Shown: positions 37,174 through 46,097, counted from the stretch's first letter. The stretch: DNA of 64,000 nucleotides from Salinisphaera shabanensis E1L3A (GCF_000215955.2 NZ_AFNV02000001.1:124001-188000), one strand, 5' to 3'. The notes: generated by a model from the sequence alone, not told the origin. Program-made: numbers and translations.

Positions 37174-37722
37174 GTGAAAGCGCTGATTTCCCTCGGATTT
37201 GCCCTTCGTCGCGAGTATGCGTCGGGATATGTACGTCTGGCACGCCTGCGCGCAGCGCTCGCATGGTGGTGGATGTTGCGTTCCAGACGCTACATCGTGC
37301 TGCGTAATCTCATCGTTCAGACGCCGAGCGCGATCATCCACCTCGGGCTGGTGGTCGTGAGCACACGCGGGCTGTTCATCGTCGAACCGCTTGATGCCGG
37401 GATCGCCCACGACCTGGGCACCACGGACTGGACACAGCGCGCCACGGAGCTTTCCGCCGCCAACGACGACCCGGTAAGCCGCTGTGAACACCAGGCCCAG
37501 GAGCTGGCTGAGCTGCTTGAAGAAAACCGCAGTTTCGTCAGCCCCGTGCTTGTGACCGTCGGCAGCCTTCCGGCCGAGCGGCCGGCCAATGTCGTGCATG
37601 GCGCGGCACTGGTGGATTACATCCGCAGCTATCGGGTTGAAGTGTTCTCCCATCGCCGGCTCGAGCAGATCGTCACGCAGATTTCGGCGCACGCGCCGGC
37701 GCAGCTACAGGCGGCCGCCTGA
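37174..37722 (+). CDS. NERD-like domain protein, degenerate active site
   Basis: 182 residues. The middle part (RYIVLRNLIVQTPSAIIHLGLVVVSTRGLFIVEPLDA) follows the nuclease-related NERD pattern of strand, D-H, strand, then E-x-K. Here the Asp before His is changed (IIHLG) and the E-x-K reads EPL, so nuclease activity is doubtful. The C-terminal third fits the remaining NERD strand-helix part (VLVTVGSLPAERPANVVHGAALVDYI). It begins with GTG. It stands alone between the MFS gene and gshB. Confidence 0.55.
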   Translation: MKALISLGFALRREYASGYVRLARLRAALAWWWMLRSRRYIVLRNLIVQTPSAIIHLGLVVVSTRGLFIVEPLDAGIAHDLGTTDWTQRATELSAANDDPVSRCEHQAQELAELLEENRSFVSPVLVTVGSLPAERPANVVHGAALVDYIRSYRVEVFSHRRLEQIVTQISAHAPAQLQAAA

Positions 37723-37867
37723 TCACCACGGGCGGCCTCAGGCCACGTTTTCTCACGGCTGACTCACGCGCCTAGCGCGAGCCGCGACCTGCCTGCGCTA
37801 CCATGCGCGCTTATCGACAATTGTTGTGGCGCGGCACTGACGCGCGCCCTATTTCAGGAGCTGCGGC

Positions 37868-38818
37868 ATGACGACCCGTCTCGGCGTCGTGATGGACCCC
37901 ATCGCGGATATCACCCCTTACAAGGACACCACCCTGGCATTGCTGCTCGAAGCCATGCGCCGCGAGTACGAAATCATCTATTTCGAGATGTCCGATCTGT
38001 TCGTGCGCGATGGCGTGGGCTACGGCACGGGCCGCCGCCTCGAAGTGTTCGATGACAACGTTGACTGGTATCGCTTCACCGGCGAATCCGAAATCCTGCC
38101 GCTGGCCGAGCTGGATACGATCCTCATGCGCAAGGATCCGCCGTTCGATACCGAATACATCTATGCGACCTATATCCTCGAGCTGGCCGAAAACGAGGGC
38201 ACGCTCGTAGTCAATCGCTGCGACGCGCTGCGCGACGTCAACGAAAAGATGTCGATCAACCGCTTCGCCCACCTCACCGCGCCCACGCTGGTGGCCCGAC
38301 GCAGCGCCGACTTCAAGCGCTTCATTGGCGAGCACGGCGATGCCGTGATCAAACCGCTCGATGGCATGGGCGGTTCGCGAATCTTCCGCGTGAAGACTGG
38401 TGACGACAATATTTCGGTGGTGCTGGAAGTGCTCACCGAGCACGGCACGCGCTATGCGATGGCCCAAGCGTATCTGCCGGCGATCAAGGACGGCGACAAG
38501 CGCATCCTCGTGGTCGACGGCAAGCCGGTGGATTACGCCCTGGCCCGCGTTCCGGCCGAAGGCGAGCTGCGCGGCAACCTGGCCGCCGGCGGGCGCGGTG
38601 TCGGCCGACCGCTGACCGACACCGATCGCGCCATTGCCGAGGAGATCGGCCCGTACGTGCGGGAGAAAGGCCTGCTGTTCGTCGGCCTGGACGTGATCGG
38701 CGACAAGCTCACCGAAATCAACGTCACCAGCCCCACCTGCGTACGCGAGCTCGACAAGCAGTTCGATATCAATATCGCGGCGCTGCTGTTCGACGCAATC
38801 GAGCGCCGGTTGGCCTGA
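37868..38818 (+). CDS. gshB: Glutathione synthetase
   Basis: 316 residues. It joins gamma-glutamylcysteine and glycine with ATP. The prokaryotic GshB domains are evident: N-terminal LGVVMDPIADITPYKDTTLALLLEA, then ATP-grasp with DAVIKPLDGMGGSRIFR, AQAYLPAIKDGDKRILVVDG and EINVTSPTCVRELD. CAGGAG lies before the ATG. It begins the gshB-tonB-yqgE-ruvX-pyrR-pyrB run, conserved in Pseudomonas. Confidence 0.97.
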   Translation: MTTRLGVVMDPIADITPYKDTTLALLLEAMRREYEIIYFEMSDLFVRDGVGYGTGRRLEVFDDNVDWYRFTGESEILPLAELDTILMRKDPPFDTEYIYATYILELAENEGTLVVNRCDALRDVNEKMSINRFAHLTAPTLVARRSADFKRFIGEHGDAVIKPLDGMGGSRIFRVKTGDDNISVVLEVLTEHGTRYAMAQAYLPAIKDGDKRILVVDGKPVDYALARVPAEGELRGNLAAGGRGVGRPLTDTDRAIAEEIGPYVREKGLLFVGLDVIGDKLTEINVTSPTCVRELDKQFDINIAALLFDAIERRLA

Positions 38819-38825
38819 TCAGCCG

Positions 38826-39563
38826 ATGTCGAGCGTTCGCGCGCGTTTTTGCTTCTGCCTCGCGATCGCGCTGATCTTGCATGCAGCGCTACTGGGCTGG
38901 TCGAACGAGTCGTCGCAGTCTGAGGATGGCCGCTTGCTCGCGGCTACGCGCACTGTGGCCGACGCGGCCGAGGCCGCACCGGAGACCGCGATACGCGCGA
39001 CACGGAATCAGCAAGGCGACGACCGAAGCTCGCAGCATGCATTGGCGGCCAGCCCGCCTGTTGAGCCACGTCCGGATGCACGTTTGCAGCCGGATGGGGC
39101 ACGTACGATCACGCGCTTCGTCATGGTCGCCGAACCCGTCATCGAACAGCGCGACGAAGCGCCCGATACGCCCAGCCCGCCAGTCGAGGTCATACGCGAA
39201 CCGCAGCCCGCGCAGATTTCGGCGGCAGCACAGGATGCACGCGCCGAATATCTGGCGGCCTGGCAAGAGCGTATTGAAACGCGCGGCAGCCGCCGGTACC
39301 CGCGCGCACTGCTGGATGCCGAGCATCCCCGCCGGCTGACCATGGCCGTGCGCGTGCGCGCCGGCGGCACACTGCTTGCCGTGCGCGTGTTGCGATCGTC
39401 GGGCAACGACGCGCTCGACAATGCCGCGCTGGCAATCGTGCGCGGTGCCGCACCCTACCCGCCTTTCGACGAACCGTTGATCGCCCTCACCGATGAATTG
39501 AGCTTCGCATACGACTGGCTGTTCGAACCCGGCGGTTCGGGCCAGATCAGCCGCAACGACTGA
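38826..39563 (+). CDS. TonB family energy transducer protein
   Basis: 245 residues: an N-terminal membrane anchor (FCFCLAIALILHAALLGW, with the His of TonB anchors), a long Pro/Glu/Ala-rich periplasmic stretch (about 40-135), and a C-terminal TonB domain (RRYPRALLDAEHPRRLTMAVRVRAGGTLLAVRVLRSSGNDALDNAALAIVR). It would transmit proton-motive energy to outer-membrane receptors. The same position in Pseudomonas holds tonB3, which has been linked to twitching motility. No exbB/exbD genes are nearby. Confidence 0.85.
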   Translation: MSSVRARFCFCLAIALILHAALLGWSNESSQSEDGRLLAATRTVADAAEAAPETAIRATRNQQGDDRSSQHALAASPPVEPRPDARLQPDGARTITRFVMVAEPVIEQRDEAPDTPSPPVEVIREPQPAQISAAAQDARAEYLAAWQERIETRGSRRYPRALLDAEHPRRLTMAVRVRAGGTLLAVRVLRSSGNDALDNAALAIVRGAAPYPPFDEPLIALTDELSFAYDWLFEPGGSGQISRND

Positions 39564-39616
39564 ACGGGCAATACGCTCATTTGCCCGCATGCAAGCCGTC
39601 AGCGGATAATGACGTC

Positions 39617-40171
39617 ATGACACATGGAATATTCCGCAACCAGTTCCTGCTTGCCATGCCGGGCCGTGTCGGGGGCGATTTCGCCGACAGCGTGACCTTC
39701 ATCGCCGAGCACAACGACGACGGTGCCATGGGGCTGGTCATCAACAAGCCCAGCGATCTCACCGTGCGCGACATGCTCGCGCATATGGATATCGAAGCCC
39801 ATGTACCGGCCGAGCAGCCGGTCTACTGGGGCGGCCCGGTTCAGACCGAGCGCGGTTTCGTGCTGCATCGCGATGAAGGCCGCTGGGAGTCCACGCTCAA
39901 GGTGGGCGGCGGTCTCGCGCTGACGACGTCGCGCGACGTGCTCGAAGCCATCGGTAACGGCTTCGGTCCCAGCGAGTATCTGATCACGCTCGGCTATGCC
40001 GGCTGGGGCGAAGGCCAGCTCGAAGACGAAATGCTGGCCAACAGCTGGCTCAACACGCCCGCCAGCGACCAGATCATCTTTTCCACGCCGGTAGAAACAC
40101 GCTGGGCTGCGGCAGCGCGCCTGCTTGGGCTCGAAGTTCATCAGCTGTCCGGACTGGTCGGGCATGCCTAG
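39617..40171 (+). CDS. yqgE: YqgE/AlgH family protein
   Basis: 184 residues of the UPF0301 family. Signatures are NQFLLAMPGRVGGDFADSVTFIAEHNDDGAMGLVINKP and YWGGPVQTERGFVLH. AlgH is linked to alginate regulation in Pseudomonas, but the molecular role is unproven. The ATG at 39617 begins the conserved block; twelve extra upstream codons are unlikely to be used. It sits between tonB and ruvX as in most gammaproteobacteria. Confidence 0.93.
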   Translation: MTHGIFRNQFLLAMPGRVGGDFADSVTFIAEHNDDGAMGLVINKPSDLTVRDMLAHMDIEAHVPAEQPVYWGGPVQTERGFVLHRDEGRWESTLKVGGGLALTTSRDVLEAIGNGFGPSEYLITLGYAGWGEGQLEDEMLANSWLNTPASDQIIFSTPVETRWAAAARLLGLEVHQLSGLVGHA

Positions 40172-40194
40172 TACTGAACTGAAGGAGCAAGGCC

Positions 40195-40641
40195 ATGGCC
40201 GGTGATGCCAACGTCATGCTGGGCTTCGATTTCGGCACCAAGCGCATCGGTATCGCCGTGGGCAATGCCATCACCGGCAATGCCCAGGCGCTGACCACCT
40301 TGCATCACAGCAACTCCGGCGGCGGGCCCGACTGGCAAGGTCTGACGCGCATCGTGGCTGAATGGCGCCCCGGCGCGCTGATCGTCGGTCTGCCCCTGGC
40401 CAGGGATGGGTCCAGCCAACCCATGACCGAAAACGCACAAAAGTTCATGCGTCAGCTCGGCGAGCATTTCGATATTCCCGTGCATGCCATGGACGAACGC
40501 TTTTCCACCATCGAAGCCGTGGAGCGCCTGCGTACCGCACGCGCAAGCGGCAGCCGCGGCAAGCGCCTGTCCAAGGGCGACTCCGACTCCATGGCCGCCC
40601 AGGTCATACTAGAAGGCTGGCTCGCGAACAGCGGCCCCTAG
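40195..40641 (+). CDS. ruvX: RuvX/YqgF putative Holliday junction resolvase
   Basis: 148 residues with an RNase H-like fold: LGFDFGTKRIGIAVGN, PGALIVGLPLARDGS, and MDERFSTIEAVERLR, carrying the acidic catalytic residues. In E. coli the protein (YqgF) is needed for 16S rRNA 5'-end maturation. AAGGAGC precedes the ATG. Confidence 0.93.
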   Translation: MAGDANVMLGFDFGTKRIGIAVGNAITGNAQALTTLHHSNSGGGPDWQGLTRIVAEWRPGALIVGLPLARDGSSQPMTENAQKFMRQLGEHFDIPVHAMDERFSTIEAVERLRTARASGSRGKRLSKGDSDSMAAQVILEGWLANSGP

Positions 40642-40690
40642 CGACACGACACTTGCCGATCGCCCGTTACCCGATGCCGAGAGCCATGCC

Positions 40691-41203
40691 ATGAATACCC
40701 GTGATACCACTCCAAGCCAGACCCTGGATGTCGATGCTGCACTCGCGACACTCGAATCGGCACTGGCGCCGCTGGTCGCCGCCGACCCGGACGCGGTGAT
40801 GATCGGCATCGAAACCGGTGGCGCGTGGATCGCCGAGCGCTTGCATGCCCATTTCGCCCTGGCCGCGCCGCTGGGCTCGCTCAATATCAGCTTCTACCGC
40901 GACGATTTCTCGACTATCGGTCTGCACCCCAGCGTCGGCCCGTCGCGTATCGACGCCGATATCGATGGCAAAACGGTGATTCTGGTCGACGACGTGCTTT
41001 ATACCGGCCGTACCGTACGCGCCGCGCTCAACGAGCTGTTCGACTACGGCCGCCCTGCTGCGGTCAAACTCGCGGTGCTAGTGGATCGCGGCGCGCGCGA
41101 ACTGCCCTTTGCGCCCGATGCGGTAGGCATGCAGCTGGATATTGCCGACGGCGAACGCATCAAACTCACCGGCCCCGAGCCGCTGTGTCTTGTCATGCAG
41201 TGA
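40691..41203 (+). CDS. pyrR: PyrR bifunctional pyrimidine regulator/uracil phosphoribosyltransferase
   Basis: 170 residues with a type I phosphoribosyltransferase fold. The PRPP loop VILVDDVLYTGRTVRAAL is intact, and ISFYRDDFSTIG is PyrR-specific. It can make UMP from uracil, and in many bacteria binds pyr mRNA to attenuate the operon. No PyrR-binding leader or attenuator was noticed upstream of it or of pyrB. Its TGA overlaps a GTG start of the next gene. Confidence 0.93.
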   Translation: MNTRDTTPSQTLDVDAALATLESALAPLVAADPDAVMIGIETGGAWIAERLHAHFALAAPLGSLNISFYRDDFSTIGLHPSVGPSRIDADIDGKTVILVDDVLYTGRTVRAALNELFDYGRPAAVKLAVLVDRGARELPFAPDAVGMQLDIADGERIKLTGPEPLCLVMQ

Positions 41204-41652
41204 GCCCGGCAGCGGCCGACGCAAACGAAGGCGAACACGATCTCGCCACGCTGCTGGGCACGCTTCGCCCCGAGCGCCGGGACGGAGTCTATCGATTCGC
41301 CACGCTGGCGAGCACCGACAAGATCGACTTCGAGCGCGTGCTGTGCGCCATGCACGAACCCGAGGGTGTCTCGATAGTCGCGCGCGAATCCGAGCTACCG
41401 GCCAATGCAGCGCCCAGCGCGCTGCGCTGCTGCTGGATCACGCTACGGGTACGGTCGTCGCTGGCCGCGGTCGGTCTCACTGCGACCGTAGCCGGTACGC
41501 TCGCCCAGGCCGGAATCGCCTGCAACGTGGTTGCCGGCACGCGCCACGACCATCTGTTCGTGCCCCTGGCCGACGCTGACCGGGCGATGGCCTTGCTTGC
41601 AGCACTGCAACGCTCATCCGACACCGTCCCTGACCACGGAACCAGCCCATGA
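41200..41652 (+). CDS. ACT domain-containing protein
   Basis: 150 residues with two ACT-like halves: DLATLLGTLRPERRDGVYRFATLAS, then WITLRVRSSLAAVGLTATVAGTLAQAGIACNVVAGTRHDHLFVP. It resembles the DUF2241-type ACT proteins, predicted amino-acid or ligand binders of unknown role. It starts with GTG overlapping the pyrR stop and ends overlapping the pyrB start, so it is translationally locked between the two pyrimidine genes, suggesting a regulatory or metabolite-sensing link. Confidence 0.78.
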   Translation: MSPAAADANEGEHDLATLLGTLRPERRDGVYRFATLASTDKIDFERVLCAMHEPEGVSIVARESELPANAAPSALRCCWITLRVRSSLAAVGLTATVAGTLAQAGIACNVVAGTRHDHLFVPLADADRAMALLAALQRSSDTVPDHGTSP

Positions 41653-42611
41653 CCGACAATATTCAGCTCGCCCCGGACGGCGGTTTGCGTCATCTGATTA
41701 CCACCGAGGGCCTGCCGCGCACGCTGGTCGAACAGATTCTGGATACGGCCGAAACATTTGTGCCCGCGCCCGGCACCTCGCCGAAGAAAGTCCCGCTGCT
41801 GCGCGGCAAGACCGTGTTCAACCTGTTCTTCGAGAACTCCACGCGCACGCGCACCACCTTCGAGCTCGCGGCCAAGCGGCTTTCGGCCGACGTCATCAAC
41901 ATGGACGTCGCCCATTCGTCGCGCTCCAAGGGCGAGGACGATCTGGACACGCTCTACACCCTGCAAGCCATGGGTGCCGACATATTCGCCATCCGCCATC
42001 CGGAAAACGGCGCCGCCGCACGCTTCGCCGCTCATGCAGCCGACAACGTGGCCATCATCAACGCAGGCGATGGCAGTCATGCCCATCCCACCCAGGCGCT
42101 GCTCGACGTGTTCACCATTCGTCGCCATCGGCCGGATTTTGCCAACCTGCGCGTGGCCATCGTGGGCGACGTACGCCACTCGCGCGTGGCCCATTCCACC
42201 ATCCGTGCGCTGCGCACGCTCGGCACGACCGATATCCGCGTGATCGGGCCCGATCGCTTCCTGCCCGAGAACCCGCAAGCCCTTGGCGTGCAGAGCAGCG
42301 ACGATATCGCCGCCGGCCTCGCCGGGGCCGACGTGGTCATGGGCCTGCGTATTCAGCGCGAGCGCATCAATGGCGACGCGCTCGAAGGCGTGGCCGACTA
42401 CCACCAACAATTCGGCCTGACCACGGCCAATCTTGCGCACGCAAAAAGCGATGCCCTGATCATGCACCCCGGCCCCATTAACCGCGGCGTCGAAATCAAT
42501 GCCGATATTGCCTATGGCAACCAATCGGTGATTCTCGAACAGGTCACCAACGGCATTGCGATTCGCATGGCCGTGATGGCGATTATCGCGGGCAACCGTA
42601 ACGCGCGCTAA
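41649..42611 (+). CDS. pyrB: Aspartate carbamoyltransferase catalytic subunit
   Basis: 320 residues. It makes carbamoyl-aspartate in pyrimidine synthesis. The carbamoyl-phosphate motif FENSTRTRTTFELA, SKGEDDLDTL, and HPTQALLDVFTIR are intact. The C-terminal HPGPINRGVEI is characteristic. In pseudomonads it pairs with an inactive dihydroorotase-like subunit (pyrC') encoded next; here no such gene follows, and a regulatory pyrI is also absent from the window. Confidence 0.96.
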   Translation: MTDNIQLAPDGGLRHLITTEGLPRTLVEQILDTAETFVPAPGTSPKKVPLLRGKTVFNLFFENSTRTRTTFELAAKRLSADVINMDVAHSSRSKGEDDLDTLYTLQAMGADIFAIRHPENGAAARFAAHAADNVAIINAGDGSHAHPTQALLDVFTIRRHRPDFANLRVAIVGDVRHSRVAHSTIRALRTLGTTDIRVIGPDRFLPENPQALGVQSSDDIAAGLAGADVVMGLRIQRERINGDALEGVADYHQQFGLTTANLAHAKSDALIMHPGPINRGVEINADIAYGNQSVILEQVTNGIAIRMAVMAIIAGNRNAR

Positions 42612-42671
42612 GTCGCACGCTCACCGTGCAACGCGTCTTATCGACGCCACGATAGCGCTCGGCAACCATGC

Positions 42672-44054
42672 TCAAAGCGTGCGCCACATCGCGATGCCCG
42701 GCGAGTCTAGGTTTTCACGAATGACACCCAAGGCCCGTTCGAGTGCCGCGCGATCCGCGGCCGCGCTGATACAGATTCTAACCGCCTGCGGCGCCGGCTC
42801 GCTGCCCACGCAGAACGGCTCGGCGGGGGTTACAAGCACACCGCGCTCGGCAAGCGCTTCCACAAACGTATTCGCACGCCGACCGGCGGGCAGCCGAAGC
42901 CAGATATAAAAGCCCTCGGCACCGCCACTATAGTCGTAGCCGCCCAAATACGCCTGTACCAGCGCGTGGCGGGCCGCCATTTCCTCGCTTTGCCATGCCA
43001 GCAAGCGATCCGCATGACCGCTTTCGATCCAGCGACATACCAGACTGGCGATCAGCGGCGGCGGCATCCAGCTTTGATTACGCAACGCAGCGGCAATTCG
43101 AGGTCGTACCGATGCCGGTGCGCGAATCACGCCCGAACGCATGCCGCCGCCCAGGATCTTGGCAACCGAAAACAGGTAGACCGTACGTTCCGGTGCGAGC
43201 TGATACAACGGAGTGGCGCGCTCGCCCATGTACTGCACACCGTCTTCGATCAACCAGAAATCGCGTTCGCGCGCGAGGGCAACGAGCGCATGGCGGCGCG
43301 ACTCGGGCAACGATACCGTGGTCGGGTTGTGATGCTCGGGCATGACGTAAAGTGCGGCAAAGGGCTGGCGTTCGTGACGCATGGCCAGGGCATCGATATC
43401 GATGCCCTGCGCGTCATGCTCGATCGCGACGGTGCGGATACCCAGCTGCTGGGCCACGCTGATCAAACCGGGATAGGTCAGCATCTCCGCGGCCAGCCGT
43501 TCACCCGGCGCCAGCAACGTCGACAGACTGAGGAAAATGCCGTTCATGCCGCCCTGGTCGATGAGCAGTTCCTCGGCCGCCATGGGCAGACCCAGACGAT
43601 CCAACCACTGGGCATAGAGGCGCCGATGTCTATCGAGCCCGCCTTCGGGCTGATAATCCATGGCGTGTGCAAGCGCCGGCCGATCGTTCTGTAGCGCGGC
43701 CATGGCATGCGCCAGACCGTCGGCGCGCTGCTCGCTTGGTGGCGGCAAGGACAACGACAGGTCGACTTGCTGGGCGTCGCCCGGCGCGCTGACATGGGTA
43801 AACGGGTTCGTGGTCGAAGCACACACGTAGGTGCCGCTCCCTACCCGGGCTTCGACCCAGCCCTTGCGTTCCACCTCGGCGTACGCGCGCGTGACCGTGC
43901 CGGTGGTCACACCCAGCGCATACGCAAGCCGACGCTGCGGGGGCAGCTTATCGCCCTCGCCCAGCTCACCCGACTCGATCGCAGCCACGATCGCCTCGGC
44001 AAGCTGACGGTAGCGCGGGCCCGAGCCTGAAAGCTCTGGAAGCCAGATTGTCAT
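42672..44054 (-). CDS. MocR/GntR-type regulator with aminotransferase-like domain
   Basis: 460 residues: an N-terminal GntR winged helix (RYRQLAEAIVAAIESGELGEGDKLPPQRRLAYALGVTTGTVTRAYAEVERKGWVEAR) joined to a fold-type I aminotransferase domain with LFSVAKILGGGMRSG holding the PLP lysine. MocR proteins use PLP or a PLP-amino-acid adduct as effector. It is divergent from the lysE-type exporter, which it probably controls. The start is fixed by homology at 44054. Its upstream region holds GTACAAA repeats. Confidence 0.88.
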   Translation of the reverse strand: MTIWLPELSGSGPRYRQLAEAIVAAIESGELGEGDKLPPQRRLAYALGVTTGTVTRAYAEVERKGWVEARVGSGTYVCASTTNPFTHVSAPGDAQQVDLSLSLPPPSEQRADGLAHAMAALQNDRPALAHAMDYQPEGGLDRHRRLYAQWLDRLGLPMAAEELLIDQGGMNGIFLSLSTLLAPGERLAAEMLTYPGLISVAQQLGIRTVAIEHDAQGIDIDALAMRHERQPFAALYVMPEHHNPTTVSLPESRRHALVALARERDFWLIEDGVQYMGERATPLYQLAPERTVYLFSVAKILGGGMRSGVIRAPASVRPRIAAALRNQSWMPPPLIASLVCRWIESGHADRLLAWQSEEMAARHALVQAYLGGYDYSGGAEGFYIWLRLPAGRRANTFVEALAERGVLVTPAEPFCVGSEPAPQAVRICISAAADRAALERALGVIRENLDSPGIAMWRTL

Positions 44055-44096
44055 GGTGACAATAAAAACATTGACGGTAGATCGAGAGTTCTTAGA

Positions 44097-44140
44097 GTAC
44101 AAAAACCGGTACAAACGAATCGTTCTTATTTTTTTTGTAC
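44097..44140. promoter_or_regulatory. GTACAAA repeats in the mocR-lysE intergenic region
   Basis: Three copies of GTACAAA lie between the divergent genes. Two are direct repeats 12 bases apart (44097-44103, 44109-44115) and one is inverted (44134-44140 on the minus strand). The surrounding DNA is AT-rich. MocR regulators typically bind direct repeats near divergent promoters, so these are candidate binding sites. Confidence 0.5.
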
Positions 44141-44220
44141 CCATACAATTAATCAGAAGTCATGCTCGAACGCAATATCCGTCGAAAAAACACATCTATC
44201 CCGCGTGGCGAGGTCAGGTC

Positions 44221-44826
44221 ATGATGTCGGCAAGCTGGTTACTCTCGATCACGATGTTCAGCGTGGCGATGTCCGGCACGCCGGGGCCGAACAACATGAT
44301 GTTGACGGCGTCGGGCGCACGCTATGGCTATCGGCGTACGTTGCCGCATATTGCCGGCATTCTCGGCGGCTGCGTGGTGCTGTTCGTTGCCATCGCGCTG
44401 GGGCTCGGCGCCGTGTTCGAGCGCTACGAGAGCGTGCAGTGGGCCTTGCGCCTGGCGGGGAGCGCGTATTTGCTCTATCTGGCCTGGCGCATTGCCACCG
44501 CACCGCCACCGAACCTGGATGACGCCCAGGCTGCACGCCCGCTCAATATCTGGGAAGCCGCGGCATTTCAGTTTGCCAACCCCAAGGCCTGGATCATGGG
44601 ACTGACGCTGACGGCTTCGTTCTTGCCCGCGAACGGCTCGCTGATGCTCAACGCCCTGCTGCTGGCGCTGCTGATGGAAGCGGCTGCCTTTCCCTGTATT
44701 TCCTTCTGGGCACTGTTCGGTCGCACGTTGGGCAGCCGCCTGCGCTCGGCCCGCTCCTGGCAGGTGTTCAACGTGCTGATGGGGGCGTTGACCGCCGCCT
44801 GCGTGGTGTTGATTTTCAGCGATTAG
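44221..44826 (+). CDS. LysE family amino-acid exporter
   Basis: 201 residues with six predicted helices in the inner membrane. It has the LysE/RhtB opening SVAMSGTPGPNNMMLTASGARYGYRRTLPHIAGILGG and the FANPKAWIMGLT motif. The start at 44221 is supported by AGGTC upstream; MM allows 44224. Divergence from a MocR regulator suggests amino acid- or PLP-responsive export, a common pairing. Specific amino acid unknown. Confidence 0.9.
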   Translation: MMSASWLLSITMFSVAMSGTPGPNNMMLTASGARYGYRRTLPHIAGILGGCVVLFVAIALGLGAVFERYESVQWALRLAGSAYLLYLAWRIATAPPPNLDDAQAARPLNIWEAAAFQFANPKAWIMGLTLTASFLPANGSLMLNALLLALLMEAAAFPCISFWALFGRTLGSRLRSARSWQVFNVLMGALTAACVVLIFSD

Positions 44827-44900
44827 CAAACTGCCGTTGCGGTGCCAAGGCCGGCGTACAAGACGGCCGCACGCCCGTGAACGGCTGGATCGAAGCTCTT

Positions 44901-45998
44901 CTAGACGATGGGCGGTTCGCCCGATTCACCGCGGTCGTCGAAATCGTCTGGCTCGTTGTCGGACTGATAGGCCTCGACGCGGCTGGCCAGCTTCTGGGCC
45001 CCCTTGACGCGTGCCACGTGGTACAGCGCATCGCCGGCATGGGCCAGCGGCAGATAAGAGCGCCCGATCACGATGCCGGCATGCTCCGAGGTCACCGCGA
45101 CTTCGGTTTCGCCGAACGGGTCGGCGATATAGGCAAGCGTCTGATCCTTGCTGACATATTCACCCAGCTCGACCAGCGAGCGCAGAATGCCGGACTCGGG
45201 CGCGCGCTCCCAGTTCGAGTCGAGCGCGACCACCGACTTGTGCGGGGTTCGCTTGCCGCGTTTGGGCAGCATCCCCAGCTCTCGCATCACGCCGGACACC
45301 CCGCGCACGCCGGCACGAATGGAGAACTCGTCAAAACGCAGGGCTTCGCCGGCTTCATAAAGCAGCAGCGGCACGCCTTTTTCGTTGGCGTGTTCGCGCA
45401 GCGAACCTTCGCGAAGACCGGCATCGATGAGCAGCGGGCAGCCGAAGGCCTCTGCCAACCGACGTGTTTCGTCGTTGGATAGATCGGCACGAATCTGAGG
45501 CAGATTGGCGCGATGAATAGCGCCGGTGTGCAGATCGATGCCGTAATCGGCCTTGGCCAGGATTTCGTCGACGAATACCTTGGCCAAGCGCGAGGCCACC
45601 GAGCCTTTGGATGTGCCCGGGAACGAGCGGTTGAGATCACGCCGGTCGGGCAGATAGCGCGAGTGACGCAAAAACCCGTGCACGTTGACGATCGGCACAG
45701 CGATCAACGTACCGCGTAGTTGCTTGAGACCGCGCAGCTTGAGCAGACGACGAATGATTTCCACGCCGTTGAGTTCGTCGCCGTGTACGGCCGCAGAAAC
45801 GAACAGCGTCGGCCCGGGGCGCTTCCCGCGGATGACGTTGACCGGCATGGTGAGTTTGGCATGCGTATACAGATCGGCCACCGGCAGGTCGACGCTTGTA
45901 CGTGTACCGGGCTCGATGGTCTGGCCGCCGATTTCAAGCGGTTTGAAAGAGCGATGCGCATCGGCGTAAGCAGGTTTTTCGTTGTAATCGTCGCTCAT
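44901..45998 (-). CDS. Succinylglutamate desuccinylase/aspartoacylase family protein
   Basis: 365 residues, a zinc carboxypeptidase-like M14 deacylase. Zinc ligands appear in SAAVHGDELNGVEI (His, Glu) and DLHTGAIHR (His); catalytic Glu lies in LLLYEAGEAL. The C-terminal ~100 residues form an added beta domain (VEAYQ end). These proteins often sit next to rimK, as here: rimB and rimK lie just upstream on the same strand, beyond a terminator. The substrate is probably an N-acyl amino acid or glutamyl-modified product; it is not one of the ast arginine genes. Confidence 0.8.
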   Translation of the reverse strand: MSDDYNEKPAYADAHRSFKPLEIGGQTIEPGTRTSVDLPVADLYTHAKLTMPVNVIRGKRPGPTLFVSAAVHGDELNGVEIIRRLLKLRGLKQLRGTLIAVPIVNVHGFLRHSRYLPDRRDLNRSFPGTSKGSVASRLAKVFVDEILAKADYGIDLHTGAIHRANLPQIRADLSNDETRRLAEAFGCPLLIDAGLREGSLREHANEKGVPLLLYEAGEALRFDEFSIRAGVRGVSGVMRELGMLPKRGKRTPHKSVVALDSNWERAPESGILRSLVELGEYVSKDQTLAYIADPFGETEVAVTSEHAGIVIGRSYLPLAHAGDALYHVARVKGAQKLASRVEAYQSDNEPDDFDDRGESGEPPIV

Positions 45999-46036
45999 AT
46001 GCAGTGTCGGTCTCGAATACCAGGAGAAGTGCAAAG

Positions 46037-46068
46037 AAAAACGGCAGCGCCAAAGACGCTGCCGTTTT
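46037..46068 (-). terminator. Rho-independent terminator after rimK
   Basis: A 12-base inverted repeat AAAACGGCAGCG/CGCTGCCGTTTT (46038-46049 and 46057-46068) lies 30 bases after the rimK stop. T-runs occur on both strands, so it may work in both directions. It separates rimB-rimK from the deacylase gene. Confidence 0.8.
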
Positions 46069-46097
46069 CAGTATAGCCGTTTGCTACGCGCCAAAAA

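Noticed and set aside
40642-40690. PyrR-type attenuator before pyrR/pyrB
   Set aside because: The gap is too short and holds no terminator/antiterminator pair.
41289-42524. 411-codon minus-strand frame opposite pyrB and the ACT gene
   Set aside because: It crosses two real plus-strand genes and contains no domain.
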